Assembly (NCBI RefSeq): GCF_021739025.1
Contig: NZ_JAKKOT010000002.1
Location: 310,001 to 374,000 of the forward strand
Origin: Gordonia liuliyuniae
GTDB lineage: Bacteria; Actinomycetota; Actinomycetes; Mycobacteriales; Mycobacteriaceae
Direction of reading: 5' to 3'
Length of the DNA stretch: 64,000 bases
Of this stretch, positions 1 to 7,973 are shown one piece after another. Under the pieces are notes generated by a model, which was not told the DNA's origin, did no database searches, and saw only the letters and a list, made by a program, of their open reading frames with translations. Numbering within the stretch: the first letter of the stretch is position 1; every line of letters starts with the position of its first letter. The position numbers and the translations under genes were made by a program.

Positions 1-1
1 G

Positions 2-700
2 GTCGACTCGTTCACGCGTGGCTTCCGTCCGGAGGTCGCGGCCGCCGCGCGTCGCGTCGTCGACGACGCCGGGCATCGTGCGCAGATCCGCACCGACGTG
101 TGCTGCGGGCTCACCTGGATTTCGACTGGCCAGCTCGCCCAGGCGACGAAGAAGCTCACCCATGCGGCCGAGGTGCTCGACGACGGCACGGACCGTCCGA
201 TCGTGGTGGTCGAGCCGAGTTGTGCGGCCGCGTTGCGCAAGGATCTGCCCGAGCTCGTGCACACCGACGCCGCCGAACGGGTGTCGAAGCGGATCAGGAG
301 CTTCGCCGAGCAGGTCAGCGCGCAGGTCGCGGAGGGCTGGGTCCCTGCCCGGGGTGTTCCCGGCGAGGTCGTCGTGCAGACGCACTGCCACGAGTACTCG
401 GTGTTCGGTTCGGCCATCCAGCAGCGCGCGCTCCGGGACGTCGGCGTGCGCGAGATCCGGGAGGCGACCGGCTGCTGCGGTGTGGCGGGGAATTTCGGTT
501 TCGAGGCCGACCACTACGAGACGAGCATGGCCGTCGCCGAACAGGCGTTGGCGCCCGCACTGCGCGCCCGCGACGACGCGACGGTCCTCACCGACGGCTT
601 CAGTTGTCACATGCAGGTTCGGCAATTGACCGGCGATCGGTCGTCGGACGCGTCCGCGCACCTCGCCCAGATGCTCGATCCCACTCCGGAACGACGATGA
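2..700 (+). CDS. FAD-linked oxidoreductase with Fe-S CCG domains, C-terminal part (partial)
   Basis: The gene enters from the left edge already in frame and ends at TGA 698-700; about 232 codons are visible. It contains two cysteine-rich CCG motifs (DVCCGLTWISTGQ and, about 120 residues on, TGCCGVAGNFG), each with its partner cysteine (VEPSCAAAL and THCHEY). This pairing is the C-terminal domain of glycolate oxidase iron-sulfur/GlpC-type proteins, where it binds a 4Fe-4S cluster. In actinobacteria it is usually fused behind an FAD_binding_4 domain in D-lactate/glycolate dehydrogenase-like enzymes that pass electrons to the respiratory chain. The N-terminal flavin domain would lie outside the window, so the exact substrate cannot be given. 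Confidence 0.8.
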   Translation, partial: VDSFTRGFRPEVAAAARRVVDDAGHRAQIRTDVCCGLTWISTGQLAQATKKLTHAAEVLDDGTDRPIVVVEPSCAAALRKDLPELVHTDAAERVSKRIRSFAEQVSAQVAEGWVPARGVPGEVVVQTHCHEYSVFGSAIQQRALRDVGVREIREATGCCGVAGNFGFEADHYETSMAVAEQALAPALRARDDATVLTDGFSCHMQVRQLTGDRSSDASAHLAQMLDPTPERR

Positions 701-781
701 GGGCGGGGCGGCGTCAGCCGTCCCGCCCTACCCCTCGACATGCACCCCCCGACTGGCGCATGTCTGGTCACCCGTGCGCGC

Positions 782-1465
782 TCAGAGGCGCGTGGTCTTC
801 CCGTAGTCGTAGTAGACGTAGACGCCGGTCTCCGTGGTGACCGATATCTTGGCGAACGGCTGTACCGAGATCGGGCCGACCGCGTTGGAGACGTTGAGCT
901 CCACGCCGGACAGGACGACGTCGGCGGTCGGCTTCGTCATCGCGAACTCAGCGAGGGCGACGGTCGTGATCTTGCCTGCACCCACCTCGAATTCGAGGTC
1001 TGCGGCGGGGATGACCGTCGACTCGGCTCCGGCCTCCAGACCGATGTCGCCGAGCGAGCCACCGCCACCGGTTCCGGAGATGGTGACGTTCGGCGAGATC
1101 TTCGTGTTGACGCCACCCGATAGTTTCAGGTCCGGGGTGTGCGCGGTGACTTTGACGCCGGTCGGCGCCACCGAGACCGGATACCCGATCTTGTAGCCGA
1201 GTTCGACCGTCGCCCGCACCTTCTTGTCACCGATGCCCGCGATCGCCGCGTGGACGTCGGACGTCAACAGTGCTTGACCCGAGAACGGCGACGAGTCGAG
1301 CGGGGCAACCTTGCGGACCTTCAACCGGCTCGAGTCGAGCGTGATGTCCACGCCCTCACGAGTGTGATGGGTCTGGGCGGCAGCCGGACCGGCGACCAAT
1401 GCCGACACCATCGTGAAAGCCGCGACGACGGCCAAAAGCAGCAGAGTGGTAGTTCGTCGCAACAC
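782..1465 (-). CDS. MspA family outer-membrane (mycomembrane) porin
   Basis: 227 residues, starting at GTG with AAGGAG about 7 nt upstream. Residues 1-30 form a classic Sec signal peptide (basic start, long Leu/Ala/Val core, AAAQ cleavage region). The mature part is beta-rich with the MspA hallmarks ELGYKIGYPVS, a glycine-rich stretch and a C-terminal VSNAVGPISVQPF segment near NAHG/RPFA in mycobacterial MspA. MspA-family proteins form octameric pores across the mycolic-acid outer membrane and admit small hydrophilic solutes. Its presence supports a mycolate-containing host. Monocistronic; the 260 bp upstream holds palindromes that may regulate it. Confidence 0.85.
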   Translation of the reverse strand: MLRRTTTLLLLAVVAAFTMVSALVAGPAAAQTHHTREGVDITLDSSRLKVRKVAPLDSSPFSGQALLTSDVHAAIAGIGDKKVRATVELGYKIGYPVSVAPTGVKVTAHTPDLKLSGGVNTKISPNVTISGTGGGGSLGDIGLEAGAESTVIPAADLEFEVGAGKITTVALAEFAMTKPTADVVLSGVELNVSNAVGPISVQPFAKISVTTETGVYVYYDYGKTTRL

Positions 1466-1637
1466 GACGATCTCCTTACGGTGACGCGGACCGTGCGGTC
1501 CGAGGCGAGATCTGAGCCGCGGAAGGTCCGCGTCTCACAGGAGGATTCTCCTGCCATCGATCTCACGCCCTCTGCAACTGTTTTCCACATCGCGAAACCG
1601 AGAAGTGGACAAAATAGCAGGTCAGAGCGTCAAAGTA

Positions 1638-1656
1638 TTTGTCCGGTCCGGACAAA
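1638..1656. promoter_or_regulatory. 19-bp palindrome upstream of the porin gene
   Basis: TTTGTCCGGTCCGGACAAA is a perfect inverted repeat (9-bp arms around a single T). It lies about 170 bp upstream of the MspA porin start, and the TCCGGAC core recurs just downstream of it and near 1675. A second palindrome (CGGACCG-TG-CGGTCCG) lies at 1487-1502, close to the porin start. The symmetry suggests a dimeric repressor operator. No regulator gene is adjacent, so the partner is unknown. Confidence 0.4.
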
Positions 1657-1691
1657 TCCGGACCGCAGGCGGGTCCGGACGAGCCACCGGA

Positions 1692-1719
1692 GCCCCGATT
1701 CGCCTCGGCGAATCGGGGC
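1692..1719 (-). terminator. Hairpin terminator after the alcohol dehydrogenase gene
   Basis: A 13-bp perfect inverted repeat (GCCCCGATTCGCC / GGCGAATCGGGGC) with almost no spacer begins 9 nt beyond the stop codon of the minus-strand alcohol dehydrogenase gene. There is no T-run, which is common for actinobacterial terminators. It also separates that gene from the porin gene downstream on the same strand. Confidence 0.6.
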
Positions 1720-1727
1720 GGCGACGG

Positions 1728-2768
1728 CTACAGGGTGGCCGTGTCGATGACGAACCGGTAGCGGACGTCGCTGCGCAGGACACGCTCGTAGGCGTCGTTG
1801 ATCTCGTCGGCCGAGATCAGTTCGGTCTCGGGTGCGATGCCATGCTCAGCGCAGAAGTCGAGCATCTCCTGCGTCTCGGCGATGCCGCCGATGTTCGATC
1901 CGGCGAACGACCGCCGGTTGGCGAACAGTGAGAACACGCGCATCGAGACCGGGTCGGCGGGCGCGCCGACGTTCACCCACACACCGTCCAACCGGAGCAG
2001 CTTGACGTAGCGGTCGAAGTCGAGGGACGCGCTCACCGTGTTGATGACGAGATCGAAGGTGTTGCGCAGCGTCTTGAACGTCTCCTTGTCACTCGTTGCG
2101 TAGTAGTCCGTCGCACCGAATGCGAGACCGTCGTCCTTCTTCGACAGAGTCTGCGAGAGGACGGTGACTTCTGCGCCCATCGCGGACGCGATCTTGACGG
2201 CCATGTGCCCGAGGCCGCCCATACCGACGACGGCGACACGCTTGCCGGGTCCGGCGTTCCAGTGGGCGAGCGGCGAGTACGTGGTGATGCCCGCGCACAG
2301 CAGCGGTGCGGCGGCCTCGTACGGGATGGCTTCGGGGACGCGCAGCACGAAGTCCTGGTCGACGACGACGTGGGTCGAATATCCGCCCTGCGTGATGGTG
2401 CCGTCGCGATCGACCGACGCGTACGTGCCGGTGTTGCCTGCGAGGCAGTACTGCTCCATGCCCGCCACACAGTTCTCGCATTCGCGGCACGAGTTCACCA
2501 TGCAGCCGACGCCGACGCGGTCACCGACGGCGAACTTCGTGACCTCGCCGCCCACCTCGGTGACTTCACCGACGATCTCATGGCCGACTACCTGCGGGAA
2601 AGTGATCGGGCCCCAGTCCTCGCGAACGGTGTGGATGTCCGAGTGGCACACACCGGCGTACGCGATGGCGATCTGGACGTCGTTCGCGCCGACGTCGCGG
2701 CGTTCGATGGTGGTGGGGACGAGCGGCTCGGTGGCGGACGGTGCGGCGTATGCCTTAACGGTCAGCAA
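1728..2768 (-). CDS. adhC: Zinc-dependent NAD(P) alcohol dehydrogenase (AdhC / cinnamyl-alcohol type)
   Basis: 346 residues, normal length for the family. The catalytic zinc ligands are visible: Cys41 in GVCHSD, His63-Glu64 in VGHE and Cys158. The structural-zinc cysteines are Cys94, Cys97, Cys100 and Cys108. The Rossmann nucleotide motif GMGGLG is at 182-187. It is a medium-chain dehydrogenase of the YahK/AdhC/CAD group, which usually reduces aldehydes with NADPH in the cytoplasm; AdhC orthologues are common in mycobacteria. It stands alone, with a strong hairpin after its stop. Family assignment is firm; the natural substrate and cofactor preference are inferred. Confidence 0.85.
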   Translation of the reverse strand: MLTVKAYAAPSATEPLVPTTIERRDVGANDVQIAIAYAGVCHSDIHTVREDWGPITFPQVVGHEIVGEVTEVGGEVTKFAVGDRVGVGCMVNSCRECENCVAGMEQYCLAGNTGTYASVDRDGTITQGGYSTHVVVDQDFVLRVPEAIPYEAAAPLLCAGITTYSPLAHWNAGPGKRVAVVGMGGLGHMAVKIASAMGAEVTVLSQTLSKKDDGLAFGATDYYATSDKETFKTLRNTFDLVINTVSASLDFDRYVKLLRLDGVWVNVGAPADPVSMRVFSLFANRRSFAGSNIGGIAETQEMLDFCAEHGIAPETELISADEINDAYERVLRSDVRYRFVIDTATL

Positions 2769-2979
2769 AAGTGTCTCCTGAGATCAGCTGTGGACCTTGG
2801 TCTGGTCGTGGACGGCGTTCTGGGGATGTGGATTCTGGCGGAATGTGGGTCGTGGCGGGATGTGACGTGCGCACACCAGAATCCGGTCTCGGTGCGATGG
2901 CGTCGCTATCGTCCGATCGTACTCATGCGTGAGCGTGCATGCCGGACGCGAAGTCTGCTGCGGTGGAACAATGCAGGCA

Positions 2980-3515
2980 TGACCGACCGCGCGCTTCCCG
3001 TGGTGGACATGGCCCCAACCTCTGGCCTGCCGAGCTCCCGGAGTTGCAGACGGCGGTCGGTGAGTGGCAGGAACGCTGCAGCGCGATCGGTCTGCGTCTG
3101 ATGCGCGAATGGGCTGACGCTCTCGGCGCACCGCGTGACGTCTTCGACGCCGGCTTCGCCGAACGACCGTCCACCCTGATCAAACTGGTCAAGTACCCCG
3201 GACGCGATTCGTCGGACAAGCAGGGTGTCGGCGCCCACAAGGATCCCGGCGTGCTCACGTTGCTGATGATCGAACCCGGCAAGGGCGGGCGCCAGGTGCA
3301 GGGATCCGGCGGCTGGTCGGACGTCGACCCGCTGCCCGGCGCGTTCGTCGACGATGGCGCATCTGGATCTGCCAGCCGGCCTCCGGGCGGCGGCCCGCGG
3401 CGTCACCGACGACCCGGACAACGCCATCTCCGGGACGTTCGGCGAGAACATGCTGAAGGCGAGGCTGCGCGCCCACCCCGACGTCGCTCGGATCCACCAC
3501 CCGCATCTTGTCTGA
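2980..3515 (+). pseudogene. 2OG-Fe(II) oxygenase (isopenicillin N synthase-like), eroded by two internal deletions
   Basis: Three frames carry successive pieces of one IPNS-like dioxygenase. A start at 2980 reads MTDRALPVVDMAP, the usual N-terminus. The next frame (about 3017-3355) carries GPNLWP...LPEL, YPGRD, the iron-binding pair H-x-D in GVGAHKDPGVLTLL, and DPLPGAF. The third frame carries the family's C-terminal end (LDLPAGLRAAARGVTDDP..., FGENMLKARLRAHPDVARIHHPHLV) to TGA 3513-3515. Missing are roughly 90 residues after the N-terminus and a block between DPLPGAF and LDLPAG that should contain the distal iron-binding histidine and the 2-oxoglutarate-binding arginine. The product cannot be a working oxygenase. 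The exact sizes are estimates from memory of the family. Confidence 0.75.
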
Positions 3516-3634
3516 CTGCACGCGGACCGCATCACATCGGTACCGGAGTGTCATGGGAGTAACTCGGCAGTCTTTATACTTGCGAGCGTTCACCCAGCGC
3601 CGTCGCGCCGTCGATGAGGAAGAGAAGTGTCGAG

Positions 3635-4510
3635 ATGACCATGCAAACCGCCGGCAAGGTGTTCGTCGTCACGGGCGCCGGAAACGGGATCGGACGCCAG
3701 GTGACTTTGGAGCTCATCGCGCAGGGCGCGACGGTCGCCGCGGTGGACATCAACGAAGAGGGGCTCGGGCAGACGGTCATCGAAGCAGGCCTCCGGCCGA
3801 CAGGCGTCGAAACGGGCCTCCGGCCGACAGGCAGCGAAGCAGGCTCCCGGATCTCGACCCATGTCCTCGACGTCTCCGACGGTGACGCGGTGGCGGCCTT
3901 CCCGCAGATCGTGCTCGACGCGCACGGTGTCGTCGACGGGCTCTTCAACATCGCCGGGATCGCGCAGGACTTCGAGACCACCTCCGGAATCATGCCCGAA
4001 CGCATCGATCAGATCATGGCCGTCAACTTCCACGGCACAGTCGCGATGACCCGCGCGTTCCTCCCCCTCCTCGCGGAGCGGCCGGACGGCGGTCGGGTGA
4101 TGCTGACCTCGAGCCTGTCCGCGCTGGTCCCCGTTCCGGGAGCCGCCGTCTACGGGGCGTCCAAAGCGGCGATCGCCTACTTCGGATACGGGCTGGCGCA
4201 AGACCTGCGCCGCCAATGCCCGTCGGTGAAGGCGACGACGGTGATTCCGGGGACCATCTGGACGGACATCGTGCGCAACAGCGCCCAGACCATGGGGGTT
4301 CCCGTCGCAGTGGCGAAAGCCTTCGCCATGCCGGCACGGAAGGCCGCCAAGAGGATGATCTCGTCGACGATGAAGGGCCGGACGTCGGTCGTCATCGGTA
4401 AGGACGCGCACGTCTATCGCACCCTGCAGCGCGTCAGTTCCGTTCTCGCCGAACGCGTCTCGTACGTCCAGGTGGGGACGTTCGCCTACCGGGAGAAGCC
4501 GGTGAACTGA
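3635..4510 (+). CDS. Short-chain dehydrogenase/reductase with a nonapeptide tandem insertion
   Basis: About 291 residues, starting at ATG 3635 with GGAAGAGAAG upstream; the in-frame ATG at 3614 sits over that ribosome site and is less likely. Classical SDR features are present: nucleotide-binding TGAGNGIG near residue 13, NIAG, and the catalytic Ser followed by YGASK (Tyr-x-x-x-Lys). The protein oxidises or reduces a carbonyl/alcohol group with NAD(P); the substrate is unknown. Between the second Rossmann strand (VDINEEGLGQT) and the next (STHVLDVSD) lie about 2.5 copies of a 9-residue unit (xE[A/T]GLRPTG) that ordinary SDRs lack. It ends 30 bp before a convergent CotH-like gene. Confidence 0.8.
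   Translation: MTMQTAGKVFVVTGAGNGIGRQVTLELIAQGATVAAVDINEEGLGQTVIEAGLRPTGVETGLRPTGSEAGSRISTHVLDVSDGDAVAAFPQIVLDAHGVVDGLFNIAGIAQDFETTSGIMPERIDQIMAVNFHGTVAMTRAFLPLLAERPDGGRVMLTSSLSALVPVPGAAVYGASKAAIAYFGYGLAQDLRRQCPSVKATTVIPGTIWTDIVRNSAQTMGVPVAVAKAFAMPARKAAKRMISSTMKGRTSVVIGKDAHVYRTLQRVSSVLAERVSYVQVGTFAYREKPVN
3778..3849 (+). repeat. 27-bp tandem repeat inside the SDR gene
   Basis: Two near-identical 27-bp units and a partial third follow in tandem; each full unit contains CTCCGGCCGACAGGC, preceded by a TCGAAGCAGG or TCGAAACGGG variant. The unit length is a multiple of three, so the reading frame is preserved and 9-residue repeats result. It looks like a recent in-frame expansion or insertion of a small dispersed repeat. 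Confidence 0.7.
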
Positions 4511-4540
4511 GCGGCGGAAAAGATGGTCGCCTCTGAGCGG

Positions 4541-6157
4541 CTACCTGTTCCGTTCCGAAGCGAGTGCCTCGGTGCGCTCGGTGATCCAGCCACGCATCGT
4601 CGTCACTTCCTTCGCAAGGTCGTCTGCGGTCATCTGGTCGCTGACAGGGATCGACGACGCGAATTGATTCAATATCTCCGTAGCCGTCGTGTCCCCGTAG
4701 ATCTCATCGAACAGCTTCCAGTAGGCGCCGTCGTAGACCGCGGTGAACTTCGTCGAGTCCAGGAAACGAGTCTTCAGCTCGTTGCCGCCGCCCATCCCGC
4801 CAGGCATCCTTCCTCCTGCCGGACCCGCCGGTCCGGCGAGCCTATCGGGGGCCGCGCCGCCGCCGGGAGCCTGACCTCCGGGAGCTCTCCCGTCTGCCGT
4901 CTTGCCGAACATTCCGCCGATCGAGATCGAATCATGCGGTCCCGCGTCCGCGTTCCCTTGCATTGCCAGGTTCAGGTCCCAGGAGATCACCGAGATCTTC
5001 TTCGAGGCCAGGTCGTACCAGAGGTAATAGTTCTGTCCCGGCCCCGACATGTCGTCCATGTTGGCGAGCAGGTTCTGCGTCGCCACGTAGTCGGCGAACG
5101 AATCGACGTCCACCCAGTCGGCCAAGTGCGCGTCGAACTCGGTGTCGTCGGCGGAGTCGACCCATTTCAGAAAACTGATGATGGGCTCGAGGTTCCCGTT
5201 ACCGTCGGAGTTGATCTGCTTGAACTGGTCCGAATACGAGGACTGGTCGTCGTCGACATACTCGAATCGTGACGAGGCGTCCGCTTTGAACAGGTAGCCG
5301 TCCGAATCCGACAGCGAGTCCGCGTATCCGGCGTCGGGATGCTCCAACAGCAGCCGAGTGGTGGTCTTACTGTCGTTCACCGAGTACACGGTGTATGCGA
5401 ATCGCTGGGTCGGCTGACCGGTCGCCTTCGTCAACGCGAGCGCCATCGCCTCGTTGAGGACCGGCGAGCCAGGTCGTACCGACAGTTCGGTCATGCCCTG
5501 GTAGGCCCGACCCTGCGCGTTGTGGTCGAAGCTCAGGAGCAGCGGCAACGACGTCGGATCATCGGCCGACAACTGTGCCAACCCGGCTGGGCCGCCCGGC
5601 GGCATCCCCTGTCCGTCGGGCTTCACGCTCCCGTTCGGTTCGCCTCCGCGACCGCTCTGTCCGGGCGGCTGCTCACCGTCCGGCAGTTGCATACCGGGTG
5701 GCAGTTGCATCCCGTCCGGGACCTTCATGCCGCCGGGCGGTCTCATGCCGCCGCGCAGGCTCTGCAGAGTGGAGTTGCCTTTCAGCCTCACCCCGACGTC
5801 CTTGACGAGGGTGCCGTCGACCACCACGTCCGCGGTGACCCACTTCTTCTCACCGTTCTTGACGTACGAATCCACCATCTCGGCGTATTCCGCGTCGGAG
5901 ATCGTCATCGAGAAGTCATGCTCGGTGGAGTCGTCGAACAGATCGACGGTGCCCGCGATGTTCTCGGTCACGTCCGACTCGATCACCCGCTCGTCGCCCG
6001 AGATGTAGGGGCGAACCGTCAGGCCTCCCATCGTGACGATCACGACGAGCAGGAAGACTCCGAGCGCTGCGGGCCACTTCCAGTAGCGGCGCAGCTTGGT
6101 CGGGATCCGGTGACGGAGTCGGCGGGGCGGGGTGCCTTCCTCGCGCGGCCCCATCAC
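4541..6157 (-). CDS. CotH kinase family protein, membrane-anchored
   Basis: 538 residues starting at GTG 6157 (an ATG follows at 6154); the start overlaps the stop of the upstream DUF4956 gene, so the two are translationally coupled. The N-terminus is basic, followed by one transmembrane segment (about residues 28-48), so the body is outside the membrane. The CotH fold is indicated by DFSMTISDAEY near residue 80, GVRLKGNSTL, LLLSFDHN, the adenine/metal region and KISVISWDLNLAMQGN near residue 370. CotH proteins are atypical protein kinases in spore formers. Two Gly/Pro/Met-rich low-complexity stretches (about 135-190 and 405-445) interrupt the domain. The VTC and DUF4956 partners suggest a role linked to polyphosphate or the cell envelope; the substrate is unknown. 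Confidence 0.8.
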   Translation of the reverse strand: MMGPREEGTPPRRLRHRIPTKLRRYWKWPAALGVFLLVVIVTMGGLTVRPYISGDERVIESDVTENIAGTVDLFDDSTEHDFSMTISDAEYAEMVDSYVKNGEKKWVTADVVVDGTLVKDVGVRLKGNSTLQSLRGGMRPPGGMKVPDGMQLPPGMQLPDGEQPPGQSGRGGEPNGSVKPDGQGMPPGGPAGLAQLSADDPTSLPLLLSFDHNAQGRAYQGMTELSVRPGSPVLNEAMALALTKATGQPTQRFAYTVYSVNDSKTTTRLLLEHPDAGYADSLSDSDGYLFKADASSRFEYVDDDQSSYSDQFKQINSDGNGNLEPIISFLKWVDSADDTEFDAHLADWVDVDSFADYVATQNLLANMDDMSGPGQNYYLWYDLASKKISVISWDLNLAMQGNADAGPHDSISIGGMFGKTADGRAPGGQAPGGGAAPDRLAGPAGPAGGRMPGGMGGGNELKTRFLDSTKFTAVYDGAYWKLFDEIYGDTTATEILNQFASSIPVSDQMTADDLAKEVTTMRGWITERTEALASERNR

Positions 6158-6831
6158 AGATCGGTTTGGTCATAGCCGGTCAGCACGGTGACTCGTTGGC
6201 CGGAGTTGACTTCGCTGAGGGCGGAGACGAGGTCGTTGGACTTCTGCCCCTTCTTCAGTTGGGCCGTGTAGTACATCTCGTTGAGCGCACCTGCCCGCAC
6301 CGATTCGGTGGACACCAGTTCGTGTTCGGCGCAGAACTTGATGAGGACGTCCTCCACGCGTGCGACGTACGCCTGCTCCGGTGGCATCTGAACCTTGACG
6401 ACCTGTCGCTGAACGTCGAGCTTGTACCAGTTCATCTTGCTCATCACGACGAGCACGAGGCAGATGGCGACTGTCGCAGCGATCGCCAACACGTAGAAGC
6501 GCGTTCCGGTGGTCATCCCGATCGCCATGACCAAGAAGATGAAGCCAACGTCGCGGGTCTCCTTGATCGCGTTTCGGAAACGGACCACCGACAATGCCCC
6601 GACCAGCGCGAACGCCCGCGCGATGTTGGATCCGACGACGAGCATGATGAGAGCGATGACCATGCCGACCAGGACGAGCGTCTGCACGTACGACTGGCTG
6701 TACGAGACGTTTTTATGAGTGAAGCGGTAGACCCAGCCGATCGTCGCCGACAGCACGAACGACAGCGCGAGCGCCACGACGATGTCCAGAGTGGTGAAGG
6801 TGCCACTCAGGTCTTGGAAGTCAAAGTTCAC
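6154..6831 (-). CDS. DUF4956 membrane protein
   Basis: 225 residues from a GTG start preceded by AGAGGTAATC. A longer open frame exists upstream but overlaps the VTC gene and has no site of its own. Four hydrophobic segments in the first 130 residues (beginning LDIVVALALSFVLSATIGW, VLVGMVIALIMLV, ALVGALSVVRFRNAIK and VLAIAATVAICLVLVV) are followed by a soluble C-terminal alpha/beta part. The RFRNAIKETRD loop is typical of DUF4956. The family is uncharacterised but repeatedly occurs beside VTC-domain and CotH genes, as here. Confidence 0.8.
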   Translation of the reverse strand: MNFDFQDLSGTFTTLDIVVALALSFVLSATIGWVYRFTHKNVSYSQSYVQTLVLVGMVIALIMLVVGSNIARAFALVGALSVVRFRNAIKETRDVGFIFLVMAIGMTTGTRFYVLAIAATVAICLVLVVMSKMNWYKLDVQRQVVKVQMPPEQAYVARVEDVLIKFCAEHELVSTESVRAGALNEMYYTAQLKKGQKSNDLVSALSEVNSGQRVTVLTGYDQTDL

Positions 6832-6833
6832 GA

Positions 6834-7823
6834 TTACCTCTGCGAATGATTGTTGATGGAGAGCGAGCAGCCGACGCGGTCGGCTGATGGGGTCAGATCG
6901 TCGACGCTCGTGACGCCGAAGTCCTTGCCGTCGAGAAGGCCGGCGGGAACGATGCCCGCATCGCCGTCGGGTGCGACGAACTCGGGCGATCCGAGCTTGG
7001 AACGCGGCGCCAAGTCGAACGCTTCGACGGACTGGCAGTATTTGGACACCCGAATGACCGACATGTTGAGGCGAGCGGTCAGGTCGGTCGTCCAATACGG
7101 CACGCGCTCATTGGCTTTCAACTCGACAATCGCGAGATTCGGCGGGATGATGAACCGATTCTCCCCGCCGGCCGCGAAGTCGAAGTCGCGATCGCGTCCG
7201 TGCACCTTGTGGTCAATGGTGACGCGCAGGCCCGTGTCGGCTTCACGGCCGACGAAGGCTTCGCGCAGGTACCCGGTCGTCACGATCGGCCGCAGGTCGA
7301 GGTTCTCGACGAGCATGCTCACCTCGTCGGCGAACCCTCGCTGGCCCGGGGCGAAGTCGAGCTCCTCACCGCCGTTGAGCCATCGCCGGGCGTCGCTGTA
7401 CGGCAGTTCGATTCGACGTTTCTGAGTCACTCGGTTGACCCGCTGTTTGATCTCGACTTGAACGGGCGTGTCTGAGGTGCACTCGGACGGTGGGCCGTAC
7501 AGGCGGACACGGACTTTGCGACGGAACTTCAATCCCTCTATTTTCTCCCAGTAGAAGCGGAGGGACTGTGTGTCGTAATAGAGCGAGGTCACCGGATAGC
7601 CTCCGGTCGGCGAGTGCGGATCGGTGTCCATGTGCTCGGCCAGCTCATCGCGAAGCGCTGGCACGTCCAACTCGTCGATGAAGTACTTGATCTCGTATCG
7701 GTTGAACGAATGAAGACGACTCGCGGTTTCGCGGAAACCGGATCCCGGATGCTCGACGAGCTTCTCCTCAGTCGCTTCTCCGGGGTCGTTGCGCACAGTT
7801 CTGGAGAACCGGAAGCGTGCCAT
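6834..7823 (-). CDS. VTC domain protein (polyphosphate polymerase-like, TTM superfamily)
   Basis: About 329 residues from ATG 7823, chosen because AAAGGA sits 9 nt upstream; ATG 7844 lies before that site. It has the charged beta-strand signatures that line the catalytic tunnel of triphosphate tunnel metalloenzymes: RYEIKYF near residue 42, FRRKVRVRLY, VEIKQR, TIDHKV and IVELKAN. In yeast Vtc4 this fold makes polyphosphate from ATP; bacterial VTC proteins are often soluble, as this appears to be (no membrane segment). It leads an operon: two bases separate its stop from the DUF4956 start, and CotH follows. Polymerase activity is inferred from the family. Confidence 0.8.
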   Translation of the reverse strand: MARFRFSRTVRNDPGEATEEKLVEHPGSGFRETASRLHSFNRYEIKYFIDELDVPALRDELAEHMDTDPHSPTGGYPVTSLYYDTQSLRFYWEKIEGLKFRRKVRVRLYGPPSECTSDTPVQVEIKQRVNRVTQKRRIELPYSDARRWLNGGEELDFAPGQRGFADEVSMLVENLDLRPIVTTGYLREAFVGREADTGLRVTIDHKVHGRDRDFDFAAGGENRFIIPPNLAIVELKANERVPYWTTDLTARLNMSVIRVSKYCQSVEAFDLAPRSKLGSPEFVAPDGDAGIVPAGLLDGKDFGVTSVDDLTPSADRVGCSLSINNHSQR

Positions 7824-7973
7824 GTGTATTGGTCCTTTAGGCATGGGTTTACGAATAGGCGAACTTTCCTAGACAACCTCGTGAACCTGCCCGTGCGCGG
7901 CCACGAAGCTGCCAGTGTCCTGTCAATCAGGCTCTGAGGCGTGATTCCGTGGGGCGCGTGCGAAGATCGGGCC

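Noticed and set aside
4800..5760. Gly/Pro/Met-rich repeats in CotH as a collagen-like or phage feature
   Set aside because: They are simple low-complexity linkers in an otherwise normal CotH domain.
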